Shown in pieces: positions 34,240 through 46,256 of a DNA stretch of 64,000 bases. Position 1 is the stretch's first letter, and each line of letters starts with the position of its first letter. Under the pieces are notes generated by a model. The model was not told the DNA's origin, ran no database searches, and saw nothing but the letters and a program-made list of their open reading frames with translations. Position numbers and translations under genes: made by a program. Source of the stretch: Pyxicephalus adspersus (taxonomy: Eukaryota > Chordata > Amphibia > Anura > Pyxicephalidae); contig NC_092864.1 of NCBI RefSeq assembly GCF_032062135.1, forward strand, positions 19,502,946 to 19,566,945, given 5' to 3'.

Positions 34240-34473
34240 TTGGTGTTTGAATTCGGGTTGTCCCTATAGTCGACCTGAAAATGATGCAGCCCGCCCACTT
34301 CCCCGGGCCTGGGAACTGTACTGGGGACGTGGTCTGGGGCTCTGGCCCGGGCGTCCCCCCAGCTGAGTCTTGCACCTGACCCCACTGGGGTGTGTACCAG
34401 CCAGAGCCGCGGCCCACCAAAATTTTCTCACAGACCACTAGTGGTCTGCGGACCACCGGTTGGCGACCGCTGA
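34240..34473 (-). mobile_element. GC-rich hAT-like right end
   Basis: The last 55 bases (ACCAAAATTTTCTCAC, then CGGTTGGCGACCGCTG) parallel the right end of the complete hAT element at 39771-40519. The preceding 180 bases are strongly GC-rich. No left end or 8-bp duplication was found, so it is truncated. The minus frame 34184-34456 is repeat-derived. Confidence 0.55.
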
Positions 34474-37400
34474 TTTAGAGTGTTTGAAACAAACACTACT
34501 AATCTCTTTATGGGAGTACTTTAAAAGTGGAGAACACTATCTGTTCAACTTCATAAATACGGTGATTGCTATCTTTCAACAATGAAACTGTTGTTCTTCT
34601 ATGATCCTGTACAAAAGCAATTGATACATTTGTAAATGCAGAAAACAGAAAAATGGATATCTGTTTGTATGTACCACCATTTTTCTAACAGCCTGTTCAC
34701 TACTTATAAACCCCAACTCCAGATCCATAACATACAAAGAAAGTGTTCTGGATTATCTGCTAATGATTAGGAACTCCCTAGGAAGCATGAATCTTGGCTC
34801 ATTGATTACTATTTATTGTCATTGATAATCATTGGAGAACTTGAATCTGGCGAGGGATTTAAAAATCATAATTTAATGCATCTACAAGGGGCATAGAACT
34901 ACTAATTTTACAATGACTTGGAATGTTCCCATGACAACAAATTCATCCCAAGAGCTGACTGATGCTAAAAGGAGTCTTTTACAACCTTAAAATTATACTG
35001 CTTGATCTTAAAGGTAAATTTCACAACAATTGATGACAAAGTCATTACATCTACAATCAGAAAGGAATTGCTCCAATTTTAATTGCATTGGACACATTAA
35101 CTAGACATTTTTATCCAAAAAGAACATTGGATCAAGTCAGTACAGTTTCTCATTTAACATGTAGGCAAATAATAGGTCTTCAGCAACAGTGTGATATAGA
35201 CTGATAGAATAAATATGAAGTTAATTGACCACAGTAACAGTTGACATGTTTAGTACAAACCAAATTACCACTGAGGATAAGAATCCTATAACAATAGTGG
35301 TAATGAAATAGCCTTGCTACTTCTAATCGTTGGGAAGCCTGCATTCATCACATTGTAGGTGATCTTCACACTCCAATAAAGTATCTTCAAGGGTGCTGTA
35401 TGGAAGCCATTTAGTATATTCCTATAGATATAGGGTACTTTCAATAGTAGTGAGTGATTCAATGACCAACAAATCACTGGAATCCAGCCCACCATTACCA
35501 AGGCAAACAAAATAATATATATTTTTTTATTTTACATATAAACTTTTTATACCCAGTTCTTCCACAAACCTTTGTTGATCGTACCTTGTAACCCTATAAT
35601 TCTGTATGTCAAATGGCTTTGCATGTAGTAAATATTACATGTGAATATGCAATAGTTCATATTCACCAAAATATAACATTTGAAAATCGAACATAAGAAA
35701 ATCTAAATATAAAATATGGAACACAGTGTTGTTACCCCCCACTGTGTACTTGGTTCTCTACTGCCCTTGGATGGCGTACCTCTTCTGTAGAGAAGCTCGG
35801 TGAACTCCTTCATTGATGACCTATGCAGCCTACACTGGATAACATTAGTTGCCATTAATTAGCAGAATGTTACATGACTGTCCAGTGGTGGAGAATCAAT
35901 ATCAACGTGTAATGCTTCACTGCTTTCCAAAGAGAAACCAGAGATAGTGGAAAATATCTCTGCACAAGATGTAACTTAAGATCAATACAATTCTTTCCAG
36001 GAGTTTGTTAGGAACTCTTCCTGCAAGTACCTGCAAGAATTGCAGGAAAAGTGAGTCTATGTTATACACATCATGATTTTTGTCATGAATTTTCCAAAGC
36101 ACACCTGCAAAAAACAATTTATTTTAGTTTTGGCTCTTTGGTAGGTGTTGGAAGTTATTGGTATTTCTCTAAACATAGGGAGGATTATCCATGATTTTCC
36201 AGATGGTTAATAGGAAAGAGGGTGGAGAAAATCTTGCCAGGTATAGACTGTCATTGCTGCCAATAAGCACAGGGAGAAACAAAAAAATGCATATATTGTC
36301 GCCATATTGTAACGGCTAAGTGACTGAAAGTGAGCCACTTTGCAATAAAGAGCTTTAGGCATTGAACTTTTTGACCACAAGCCCTTAATGTGAACAGCTA
36401 GTGAAGATAATTGGATAAGTAGCTTAATGACATTGGCATTAGGGGGTTGACTTATCAACACAAGGCAAGTTGATGGTGGTTTGGGTTTATTGGCAGACTT
36501 AGGGCAGGTTCGGACCCTTGGCTGGAACAATCTCCACTGGGCTGCCACTGGTAGATGCTAAATGTAACGTCTTCTTCACCTACACATCGGTTCAGCAGGG
36601 CTAGGAAGTGGATCCCACACCACACCATAACCCAACCGCCAGTCTAACCACAGCCTAAGGGGCATACCTAAAGCCTCTGATAAGTGTCTACAGTGTGATT
36701 TTGGTGGTATATAAAAAAAAATATATTAATAATATTGGTAGACAGAAACATGATCATGGGCACAGGCTTGAGGTCACAGTTCTCTAAAGTATTGATTTTT
36801 TATGGCAACTCACATTTGACCTTATGAATTACATGTAGTAATTTTAGATATAGGCACATTTTAGTTCAATTTTACCTATTAACAATCATTAGTTTTAAAT
36901 GATGGATTCATTTAAATATTTTTATACACACATATTTTTAACAAATAATATGGCTATCGAGTTTGTAAGTTGCCCATCATTTTTGGATTATTATTATTTA
37001 TTATGTCCCCACCAGTCAGGGAAGCATCCCACAAGTCCATGGTAGGCAACATACAAGTGCCCTTTCAATATTGTTTTTGAGTGTTGGCAATTATGGACTA
37101 GCGGTACATTTTTCTAAAGCTAAAATGTTTTTAGTGTTACTTAGTGTCTTGTTATAATTTTGTGGAAAGATTGACAGATATTCCAGGTCTCTAGAACACT
37201 CAATTTGTGTGGCTAATAAGCAAATTAAATACGGGAGTTCTTATCCAGATCATTTATTTTTACTTGTTCATCAACAACACTGATTCAATTGCAACGATAA
37301 GCCATCAGGAAGTAATGATTATACCATAATAATTGCTAGGCTGGTTTATTCTTTTTCAAAAATTATTTCCTAGTGTATTATCATCTACTTTTCCTCAATT

Positions 37401-37615
37401 CCTAGAACCTCTTTTTGAAACATACCACTCCTTGCACAGCCGGTGCGCTTCACGGTAGCTTCACAGTACCACTCATTTCTTTTACTTAAAAATGCTGCAA
37501 GACAATAGCTGCACTATTTCTGTGTAATTGAAAGAGCTGTGTTTAGGATCTGCAATACAAATTATTGTAAGAATAAAAATTCACAGAAACAAAGCAGAAT
37601 ATGGAACTTTTTAGG
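34474..37615. other. Intergenic DNA, nothing recognised
   Basis: Long unremarkable AT-rich stretch. The minus frames 35286-35510, 35917-36117 and 36207-36548 show no domain. A short ATTATTATTTATTATG run lies near 36989. Confidence 0.35.
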
Positions 37616-37749
37616 CATCAATTAATTTAAAAATACATCATTAAATATTTTATTTGCATGGTTCAAAACATAATAAGAACTTCTGCACATAGTTACAATA
37701 GTTGTACAGTCTCATTCATATTCGTATAATTACAATTGTACAATCTCAA

Positions 37750-37800
37750 TCATATTCTACACATTTCACAGACATGGTCCGTTTCTTCAGGAAATGGTAT
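37750..37800 (-). ncRNA. Hammerhead-like motif, minus strand
   Basis: On the minus strand: CTGAAGA (37784-37790), an extra A, stem ACGGAC/GTCTGT around loop CAT, GAAA (37764-37767), TGTGTA, then GAATATG. The preceding CATTTC pairs with GAATATG as TTC/GAA plus CAT/ATG across a mismatch (helix I). The outer stem pair is A-T here and G-C in the 1.1-kb copy, so pairing is kept with changed bases. The surrounding element is not delimited. Confidence 0.5.
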
Positions 37801-37960
37801 TGAGATATATAAATGACATACAAATAAATAGTTTAGAACAATATATATAAAACTACATACCATATAATAATTGTAACAAAAACCATATAAGTGACACTTG
37901 TAACAAAAAAGAATATACAAATCAGTCACTGAGTGAAAGATTACACAAAACATCAAACAA

Positions 37961-38167
37961 ACTTATTTAATAAAGCTCTCTAAGACTGGAGAAGATAGAC
38001 TACCTTTGGAGAACCTGGGTGATTCGAAAAAACCTGGAGTGAAGCTCTTGGAAATCAGTTATTCTTAAAGTGTAAATATTTCAATCTATTCCAGGTTTTC
38101 TGGATCACTCAGGGTCTTCTTTCATAATCTATTTCGATTAGTCTTGGTGAGCTTTATTAGATCAGAC
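37961..38167. mobile_element. Palindromic MITE copy C
   Basis: TTTAATAAAGCTCTCTAAGAC on the left and AGTCTTGGTGAGCTTTATTAG on the right are inverted repeats of the 17885 family. GAACCTGGGTGATTC and GGATCACTCAGGGTCTTC form the inner arms. Confidence 0.8.
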
Positions 38168-38979
38168 CCATTTTGTTAAATTCTACTTAAGGTAATAGGA
38201 GTTCATGCAGCAATAGGAAATACTTGAGCAGGACCATGTTTTTGGAAGTGCTAAGGGTACACTTATTATGAGGCACAACAACTTTTTTACTTGCCAATAA
38301 TGAGTGCACTAGGATGAGGAAATGGGGATCACGGCATCTAAAGGAATCCAATTAGTAGCCGACAATAAAAAACTCCAGCTTTATTACAAAAATAAAAGCT
38401 ATAGTTTAAGAATGGTTTTGCTAGGAGCAATGTTTTATATACATCTATGATTGTTCATAACGATCAGTTTGTAACTGGAATATTGAAGTTAAACTATGTC
38501 CAGGCAATACATGTTCAACAAACTTTTAACAGACAGTAAATAAGCCATCAGTGATCCCTGTAGAAACATGCCCTGTGCAGTAATTCATCCTTAAAATCCA
38601 AATAGGATTCATTGACATTGTTTAGGTCCCTTCTCTATCTTTAAATTACAGTAGAAGTCTGGAAAGCTGTGCGTACTTGTGTTGTCAGAGGGGAACAATC
38701 CTAAATAGAAAACTAAAGTAAAAGTATTTTTGGTTCATGAAATTTTAAGAATGAATTATTTCAATGTACCTGCAGCTACAGAGGTGAATGAGGACTTGTT
38801 TTGAATAATTTTTTACCGCTGGTTTATCAAGTTGCAACCTTTTTCCCAGTTTTAGACAGAATGGGCAAGGATTAGATTAGACCTCCTTTCAGGTTTTTAC
38901 AGCAATGTGGGTTTCTGTTAGAGAAATTTAATCTCACTGTTCTGCTGAGAATATTTTACAAGACAGGAACGGAGAAAAA
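38168..38979. other. Intergenic DNA, nothing recognised
   Basis: No gene or repeat family recognised. Confidence 0.4.
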
Positions 38980-39520
38980 AATGTGGGTTTTAAGGGTTTT
39001 TTAAAATGTGCTAAAGGTAGGAGCACGGCTAATAGTATAAACCAGGGATTTCCAGAGAGTGGGGGCAGCTCTAGCGAAGTCTTGGAGCCATGCATGGGAA
39101 GAGGTTCAAAGTGAGGAAGTCATTAGTAGATGATGGAGGAGTGGAGAGGGTAGCTAGGTGTATGTTGGTAGGGAAAGAGCTGTACAGTGATTTAAAAGCA
39201 AAGCATAGTAGATAGAATTTGAGTCTTTTGTGGAATGGAAGCCAGTGTAGAGATTTGCAAAGGGATGAGCAGATGAAGAGTGGTGGGAAGGAGAAATAGG
39301 ACTATCTGCAGTTTTCATGATAGACTAGAGAGGTGAGAGTCTGGTTAGTGGAATACCAGAGAGGAGGAGGACCAGGCGAAATCTTGCAACAATACCAGGA
39401 CTTTGGTGGTCATAGGGGTCAGAAAGGAATGTTTTGGATGTTATGCAGATGGGAGTGGCAGAACCTAGAAATTGTCTTCATTCAGGAAGTGAAGGAGGAT
39501 GTAAACCGACACTTTATGAA
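38980..39520 (+). repeat. G/A-rich dispersed repeat-like segment
   Basis: Purine-rich prose-like sequence with GATGGAGGAGTGGAGAGGGT, GAAAGAGCTGTACAGTGATT and GTGGAATGGAAGCCAGTG, which I recall as typical of a multi-copy tetrapod/fish repeat. The 64-codon frame 39333-39527 is part of it. Class and limits are uncertain. Confidence 0.35.
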
Positions 39521-39762
39521 TTTGTAAATATTTACATGAGGAAAGCCTGTACAAAATTTTAAATTGAAGCAGAGGTGTTTGTTGTTAGCAGTGAAAAAAA
39601 CACACATACATATTATAGTTACAAATGGTTGGATTAAAAAACCAAAGCCTTGGGCATCCTAGGTGATTTTATGGTACATTCATTATAGTATATTCTTCCA
39701 AATACTAATACAAAATGACAAGTCCTTTAAAACTAGATTATGGTTTTCAAGTGAATGTCATT

Positions 39763-39770
39763 GTCTAAGG
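39763..39770. repeat. hAT target-site duplication, left
   Basis: GTCTAAGG directly precedes the element and recurs exactly at 40520-40527. Confidence 0.9.
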
Positions 39771-40519
39771 CAGCGGTCCCCAACCTTTCAGACCTCATGG
39801 ACCTCTAAGTTCATAATTTTAAATCCTGCGCACCATTATTATGAATTTTTTAAAAAAGATAAATACATTTGTAAAATAATGATCTTCCTAATGGTGCCTG
39901 ACGAGGACTGTGGGGACTCTGATTCATTGATCAGCTCACGGTGAAGTGAAGTATTGCTATTACTATTATTATCATTTAGTTGCATTATCTTTGGTATTAC
40001 TAAACAAATGCAAAATATTTTTGTTTGCTTTTTCTCACTCATTATGGGTTTATTTCATTCTAATCTAAGACCAAATAGGAAATGATAGTTATCCAAGTCT
40101 ACTATTGGATGTCAAGTAAACTATTTGATGCCATTAATTATAACAGGTAAAGAAAATACACAGTTAAGGTTAAGAAGAGAAATAAATAAATAAAATAAAA
40201 CAACCGATGAGAATCGGTATTGGCGGAGCGGGGTGACTGTTGTAATGGTGGAAACAATACTGAAGGGTACGGCTCGGCAATGGTTGCCTCATACAACCTA
40301 AGACTACACTGATGTCATGCTGCGTCTCCCTTGTTTTTCCGTCTCTAGTACAGTTCGTTAATTTAGTGCAATATAAAGGCAACAATTTTCAGAATATAAG
40401 AATTTATTACAATATTATTTTTGTTTTTTTAATAATAAAACAAAAAAATTTCAAATAATGCCCAAATTTTTTTGTTGACCACCAAAATTTTCTCACGAAC
40501 TACCGACTGGCGGCCGCTG
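39771..40519. mobile_element. Non-autonomous hAT element with exact 8-bp target duplication
   Basis: It begins CAGCGGTCCCCAACC and ends with the complement of CAGCGGCCGCCAGTCGG, so the terminal repeats read CAGCGGYCSCCA. GTCTAAGG flanks both ends, as expected for hAT. The interior (749 bp) has no transposase. The small minus frames (39839-40042 and 40170-40385) match nothing known to me. The right end resembles 34420-34473. Confidence 0.9.
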
Positions 40520-40527
40520 GTCTAAGG
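40520..40527. repeat. hAT target-site duplication, right
   Basis: GTCTAAGG, identical to 39763-39770. Confidence 0.9.
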
Positions 40528-41735
40528 TGTTCTATCACAGCACTCATTAAGCCACCCTAAGTGTTTCTGTATTTACGTTTATTTTGTGTGTTCATGTCTT
40601 ATTTGTAATTTTGCTGCAAACCCATTAACTTCCCAGGCACCTCTTGGGATTACTTAGTATAAATGAGATATAAACATGCTGTAGAGAGGAGAGTGTCTTA
40701 TGTGATAGCAACAAGGTTGACCCAACTGCCACGGCTGGAATGCTCCTTGTTACTGAATGACTAATACTGAAAAGAAATTATTCATGTATGATATGCTACA
40801 CAAAGGCCTTCAAATCAAAATGTGTAGGCTACAGTAGAAAAAGCAATTATATATGTTCAGGAATGTATTAGGCACAGTGAAATCAGGGACATTGCCATTT
40901 CTGTACAGTCTTGTTATACATTAATTCTTTAGTTGGCGGTGATGATTGGCAGTGGCTGTGAACTGCCTTGCTAAAGATAACAATGACATACAAGGTGGTG
41001 TTGTACTCATGCAACTGTAGTGGACTTAAGACAGCAGAGAATTCTGAAAAGTCATTTTTTATGCAAAACAAGAAGTAGTTTCACAAAGTTAGATGAACAA
41101 AGAAACTTGCTGAGTTTGATTTATTAAAAATAGATAAGGGGAAGCTGGCAATTAGAAAAACTAGGGACAATCAATATGGAAGATAAAAATTGGCATAAAA
41201 ATGATACGTTATGTTTTAGCAGTGGGGGACAGTCACCAAAAGGACCAGTTATTGGGTCCTCCATTCAACGTTCTACTGTGTATCAACTGATAGCCAAATA
41301 ACATTAAATTGAGCAGTGTTTGTGCCCATAAGGTAGGAGTCCCATCATTGATCAGAATAGAACAAAAAAAAAAAGACCCCTCCAAATAAATGTTTAAATC
41401 ATCTGCGGGCATGTTTAAGGTTTTGTATCTTGCATTAGCTTTCAGCCCCTAATCCTACCCATGACAGTGTGACCTAATTACAAAGGGGCAAACTTTACGC
41501 TGGAAATAAAATGCCATTATTCGGTTAAAATAAAAGTACTTTTTTACTCTTACACATTTGCAAAATTGTAAATCAACTGAAAAAAGATCACAATTTGAGA
41601 TTGATTGATGCTTTTTTACCACTAGAACCATTTTTCTTACACTATAGTGGCAATTACAATATTTATGAAGAGTCGATCAGCCATAAGAACCCTCACTGTA
41701 CACAATTACAGTATTAAGTAGCAAACACAGTGCTA
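40528..41735. other. Intergenic DNA, nothing recognised
   Basis: No gene or repeat recognised. Confidence 0.4.
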
Positions 41736-41868
41736 CTTAGATTGTAAGCTCTTTTGGGCAGGATCCTCTTCTCCTCCTGTGTCATTATCTCTCTGTCATT
41801 TGCAACCCTAATATTCAGTGCTGCATAATATGTTGGAGCTATATCAATACAGTTTATTATTATTAATA
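41736..41868 (-). repeat. Dispersed repeat (GCGCCAAC family), copy 2
   Basis: The reverse complement aligns with 15915-16070: an ATTAATAATAATAAAC tail, ATATAGCTCCAACATATTA, GGGTTGCAAATGACAGA, GACACAGGAGGAGAAG and AGAGCTTACAATCTAAG. Confidence 0.75.
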
Positions 41869-43190
41869 CTGAAAAAAAAGTAGGTTGTCCAAGTCTACTC
41901 ATTTTTTTATAAAAAAAAGGAGTTGTCTGGATGTAATGATCATCTTTGAGCTCCCTTTCAGATTCCCTAACCCCTAGCAAGTATACAGCCAGCATAGCCA
42001 AAGTACCAGAACAATTGATTTCCATACTGCCCTACTACAAAACAACAATGAATCAATATGATGGCCGGGCAGCTCACATTTTCAAAAATGTCAGTAATGA
42101 CAATTCACCCATTTCGGTAATAATAAGCTTCCTTCATTCATGAGTAAACCCTTCATGAGATGATTTTCCAAGAGCTGAATAAGTGGAAGACTACTCAAGC
42201 ATGTTATTTGAATCCTCATTGTATTAGATTTTAGCCCTCTGTCATGAAGGAATTTTAAAATAGAAGGAGACATAGCCATTTTTACCACCCTTATTATTTT
42301 GTATGTGCTAGTAAAAAAGGTTTTCTATACACCTACATACTGTATGACAATGTGATAAAAGAATTCCTTGACTGCCTCATGCTTTCTTTTATGCATTTTG
42401 GAGAACCAAAGGCCTCTCATGTTGTCCTATCATTCTTCAACTTCTCAGATATAAATTGTGTATCCGAGAATACCTGAATTCTTCCTAAGTAATAAACCTA
42501 TATTAAGCCTTCACCTGGAGGTTAGGCCCAAAATTGCCTCCTGGAAACCTGGAGTTAAGACATCCAAACGATCTTGTGTCAAAAAGAGTTGATTGGCTCC
42601 TCGAGAATTATTCTCTCTATATATTGGTGCACATTCTCAAAATTTTGTAAATTGCAGAAAATGTTTGGAAGCTCAACCTTCTGTCAAAGAGGTCGACATT
42701 GAGGATTGGAAGGGAGTAAAACATAGTTGTTTTGGAATTTTTCCATCTCTTGAAAATTGGCTCTTTTTGGTATAGAGGTTTATTTTTTATGCCAGTTTGT
42801 TTTTTTATTGTTTTTATTTCCAATCTGCTATTTATATAACCAAATCCTTGTATATAATCCTTATTTTACAAATGTGCCCTCAATACTTGATAATTCTTCC
42901 AGGGGCAAAGTTATGTTGTGCCCTCCTTTGATACTTAATAGATAAAAATTGCAGGCCCAATGATATACCACATCCCAAACCAGTCAAATTAATATTTTTA
43001 AATGTGATCACACAAAACTCATAGTAAACATAAAAAATAGTTACCTTTTTAATAAAATCAAAACATAACATATACTCAAAAACACTACAACAACTATGGA
43101 AAACCCCAACAGTAAAGGAGGGTACAAAAGCTAATTGGCAAAATTCTAGGTCCACAAGGTTTTGTTAGACCATAAAAAAAGGGATAGTAA
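41869..43190. other. Intergenic DNA, no recognisable gene
   Basis: Several short frames on both strands (41714-43155) lack any recognisable protein feature. Confidence 0.35.
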
Positions 43191-43284
43191 CAATAAAGTT
43201 ACATATTGCTCATATCTTGATAGAATGCATTTAAGCATATTCTCTGATGTCACATAATGTAGTCACATTCATCATATAAATCAT

Positions 43285-43335
43285 ACTCATCTCCTGACAC
43301 ATTTCACTTATACTTCTTCAGGAGAGCAAGTAAAC
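43285..43335 (-). ncRNA. Hammerhead-like motif, minus strand
   Basis: On the minus strand: GCTCTC, CTGAAGA (43315-43321), AGTATAAGT, GAAA (43302-43305), TGTGTC, AGGAGATGAG. Helix I can form between CTCT and GGAG after one mismatch. Helix II is poor. The core blocks and NUH (GTC) are in the right order. It may belong to a longer minus-strand repeat, because the GC-richer 43795-44100 lies upstream of it. Confidence 0.4.
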
Positions 43336-43794
43336 AATATGTATGGTCTACAAATAAATATGCATACTTATAAATGAATTGGATCTAACACACATTTACA
43401 ATTATTACAAACAATCAATCCTTTGTTTAACTAGGAACAAAAACCTACTAATGATATGTTGAACCTTAAGACAGATGTATACAAGATGCACCCCTAATTA
43501 ACAGGACACTGCAGCATGAGAGGTCCTAAAATAGATGGGCTGTCAAAGATTTGTGAAATGCCTTGAAATTTCTGATTCCACATACTTACCAACTATATAC
43601 CAATTTTAAGCTGCCGGTGAGAATCATAAGAATCGAAATACCAGAAATTGCCAATGGTCCTTATCTAATAAATTGTGCACATGGGGCAGCTATAGAAGAA
43701 AGCCTCACATTACTCAATGAATGCAGCAATGTTCTGGGGAGCATATCATACATACCACTACTAATTACTGACTTCTCTATTGCTATAGGGCGAT

Positions 43795-44100
43795 CTCCAC
43801 CTTTGTAGGGCCGCACTCCAGTCAGGGACACCGCGACCTATTCCCTGCAGACTGTTTGTAGGAGACGCTGCTTATTCCTTATCCACATATCACTAGTTAC
43901 ATCAGGGAGGTGAGTGGCTGATTCATCACCTATCGTGGGGCACTTTTACACACAATTCTCATAGGGAGGCCACTTCATCTTTTAGTTCACATTCACTGCC
44001 TCTGCTGGATTGCCAATATTCCCCATTTGAGAGCTGTGTGCGCTGATGAATGCTTTATAGGACCTCAAAGGCCGCCATCTTTAGTAAAAAAAACCCTGAA
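43795..44100. other. GC-richer segment, probably repeat-derived
   Basis: Contains CCGCACTCCAGTCAGGGACA, CTATTCCCTGCAGACTG and GGCCGCCATCTTTAG. It could be the 5' part of the minus-strand element that carries the hammerhead-like motif at 43.3 kb. Not established. Confidence 0.3.
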
Positions 44101-44145
44101 CAATAACAATAATAGCAATGTATTGAAGAAAGCCATTCCAAGTAT

Positions 44146-44213
44146 GCTGTATCACCCAGATTCTCCCATGATATTCTATCATCTCCAGCCTTGGACAGCT
44201 TTAATAAATCAGA
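44146..44213. mobile_element. MITE copy D, right half only
   Basis: GTATCACCCAGATTCTCCC, then TCTCCAGCCTTGGACAGCTT and AATAAATCAG match the right half of the 17885-type MITE. Confidence 0.7.
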
Positions 44214-46063
44214 TTCAATGGCAATGAATATCCACAGTAATTAGGAAAACACTGATTACTGTACATATTTACTGCCATTGTGTTGCTTCACAGTTTGCTG
44301 TTACCTTTTACTTATTTCCCTTATGGGCCATATTCAGTCTGACCAATTTTCTAGTGTGCTGTGCCTCTCAAATAAAAAACATGTGTCAGTGTCAATAGGT
44401 CCAGGCCTCTGGGTTGGTCATGATTGGTACAGGAAATGAGAAGCCCAAAGAGAACCAAGCCACACTATAGGGTGTCAGTGCTACATCTATTGTGGTTGAC
44501 TGCTCTTGCGGACTGAAGATCTTGGAGGTCGGTGATATGTAGACAATTAGCTAACACATTTATGGCCAATTTAAGGTTTACTAATTGGTATTTAGCTGTT
44601 TTCTGTGACCCATGATCTGACCTACCGCTCTTTATTCTTGTTTTTGAAACAGAATGTCCTGCAATCTGTCTTGGGCCTCTGCTGTCTGATATTGACTCTG
44701 ATTGCACATTTAACTTAACTTGCTTAGTCTGCACTGCTCATGCCTCCTTGTTTCTGACCCTGGCTTGAACTTCAGTTGATTTATGGCCTCAACTTGGTAC
44801 TGACCTTGGCTTATATCCTGAGTTTGCAGCCACCTGCTGTCCTGCACCTACTAAAACCGTACATGAGGACATCTTGACTTGGATTCATCTTGGATCCAGT
44901 ACCTGTCTGCTTTGTGAAGGGAATACAGCAGGCTCCAGCATGCCTACTAAATCATAGCTGTTCCTGAATATTTATTCAGCACTCATCCCAATCCACTGTT
45001 CCTGCCCTCCCTGCCATCGGTTTTCGGGGTGTATGGTTGAATCCAAAACAGAAAAAAGGCTAAAGCTATATTTTAACTTTCACTTGGACATTTTTCATCA
45101 GCAAATCATGCTAGGTAGGTGACAGGAAAAATTCAACATTATGACAATGTCGGATGTGTCAGACCACGCTTGTAAGTCATCCACACTGCTGAGGGTGACC
45201 AGTTGCGAGGACAAGTTATTGCTGCATATCCACGTTCCAGTTAAGAGTTCTTTAATACTACGTAATATCTTGCAGGAGAAAAACTAGAGATCTCCTGTAA
45301 AAAAAAGTACTTATATTTCTGATAAACTATGTGAAAAGCTCCAGGTGCTATCTGACACTTGGGGGTGTGTTGGTGGTACCGCTGCTGTCACCAGTTGTCA
45401 CCATTGGCTCTTACTCTGATAAGCTGAAGAAATATTGTAAGCTGGTATATTAAGGAGTTCAGTTTAAACCCACTGTATTTAAAAATACATTTAATGTTTA
45501 TTTTTATGAGTACATAACTGCATTTAATAGTGTTTTTAATTTGCCTGAAGTTCTGTTTTCTGAACTATTTATTTTGTTAAAGGCTTTGGGCTGTGTTTAT
45601 CATATAGCTGTAAAAGGCATTTGCTTATGGCAGCACATTTTCTATAAAAAAAGGTGTTCAGTATAATTACTTTTTTCAAAATGAATAATTTAATGATCGT
45701 ACCTCCCATCTTTGTGGTGTATTAGCTGCTAATCTGCATTCTGTTACATTACAGGAAAATAACTTTTTTGGCTAGTCTGTAGGTTCACCACCATGAAAAC
45801 ATTAGCTACATTCAAATTAAAGTAGCTCTAGCTGTGAACATTTTATTATTTTCATATTACTAACAAGCACTAATGATCTTTAAAACAAGGCATCCTTGAA
45901 CTCTATAGCTGCAGGCATTGTGGAATAATTCATCCTTAAGTTTAAAGCACAAGTACTAAAGCAATTCAGCTCTGCTTAACATCACCCCAGGGCAATTTCT
46001 GTATGATTACATTAGAAATAAAAAGGCTACTGAATAACTAGTAGTAGGGGAGAGCAGAATGAA
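44214..46063. other. Intergenic DNA; weak repeat and conserved-element candidates
   Basis: 44740-44895 has repeated GACCYTGGCTT-like phrases, as in some old LTRs, but no termini. 45690-46020 is repeat-free with TAAAGCACAAGTACTAAAGC-like words and might be conserved. No gene was seen. Confidence 0.3.
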
Positions 46064-46256
46064 GGGGTTTATTTACCAAAGGAACAATGGTTATTCACTT
46101 TGAAAAGTGAACTACCCCATTACAAGGAATATTTGCTTAGTAAATGTAGTGAAGCTGTGCTAACTTTAACCATCCAATCATGTCTAAGCTAAATGTACTA
46201 ATATGAGTGACAATTTCCGTGCAGGGTTTTAGGTAACTTTGCTAAATGAATACCCT
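46064..46256. mobile_element. MITE-like element with GGGTTTATTTACCAAAG ends
   Basis: The left end GGGGTTTATTTACCAAAGG and the complement of the right end, GGGTATTCATTTAGCAAAG, are imperfect inverted repeats spanning 193 bp. The left-end phrase TTTACCAAAGG also occurs near 5447. Confidence 0.5.
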
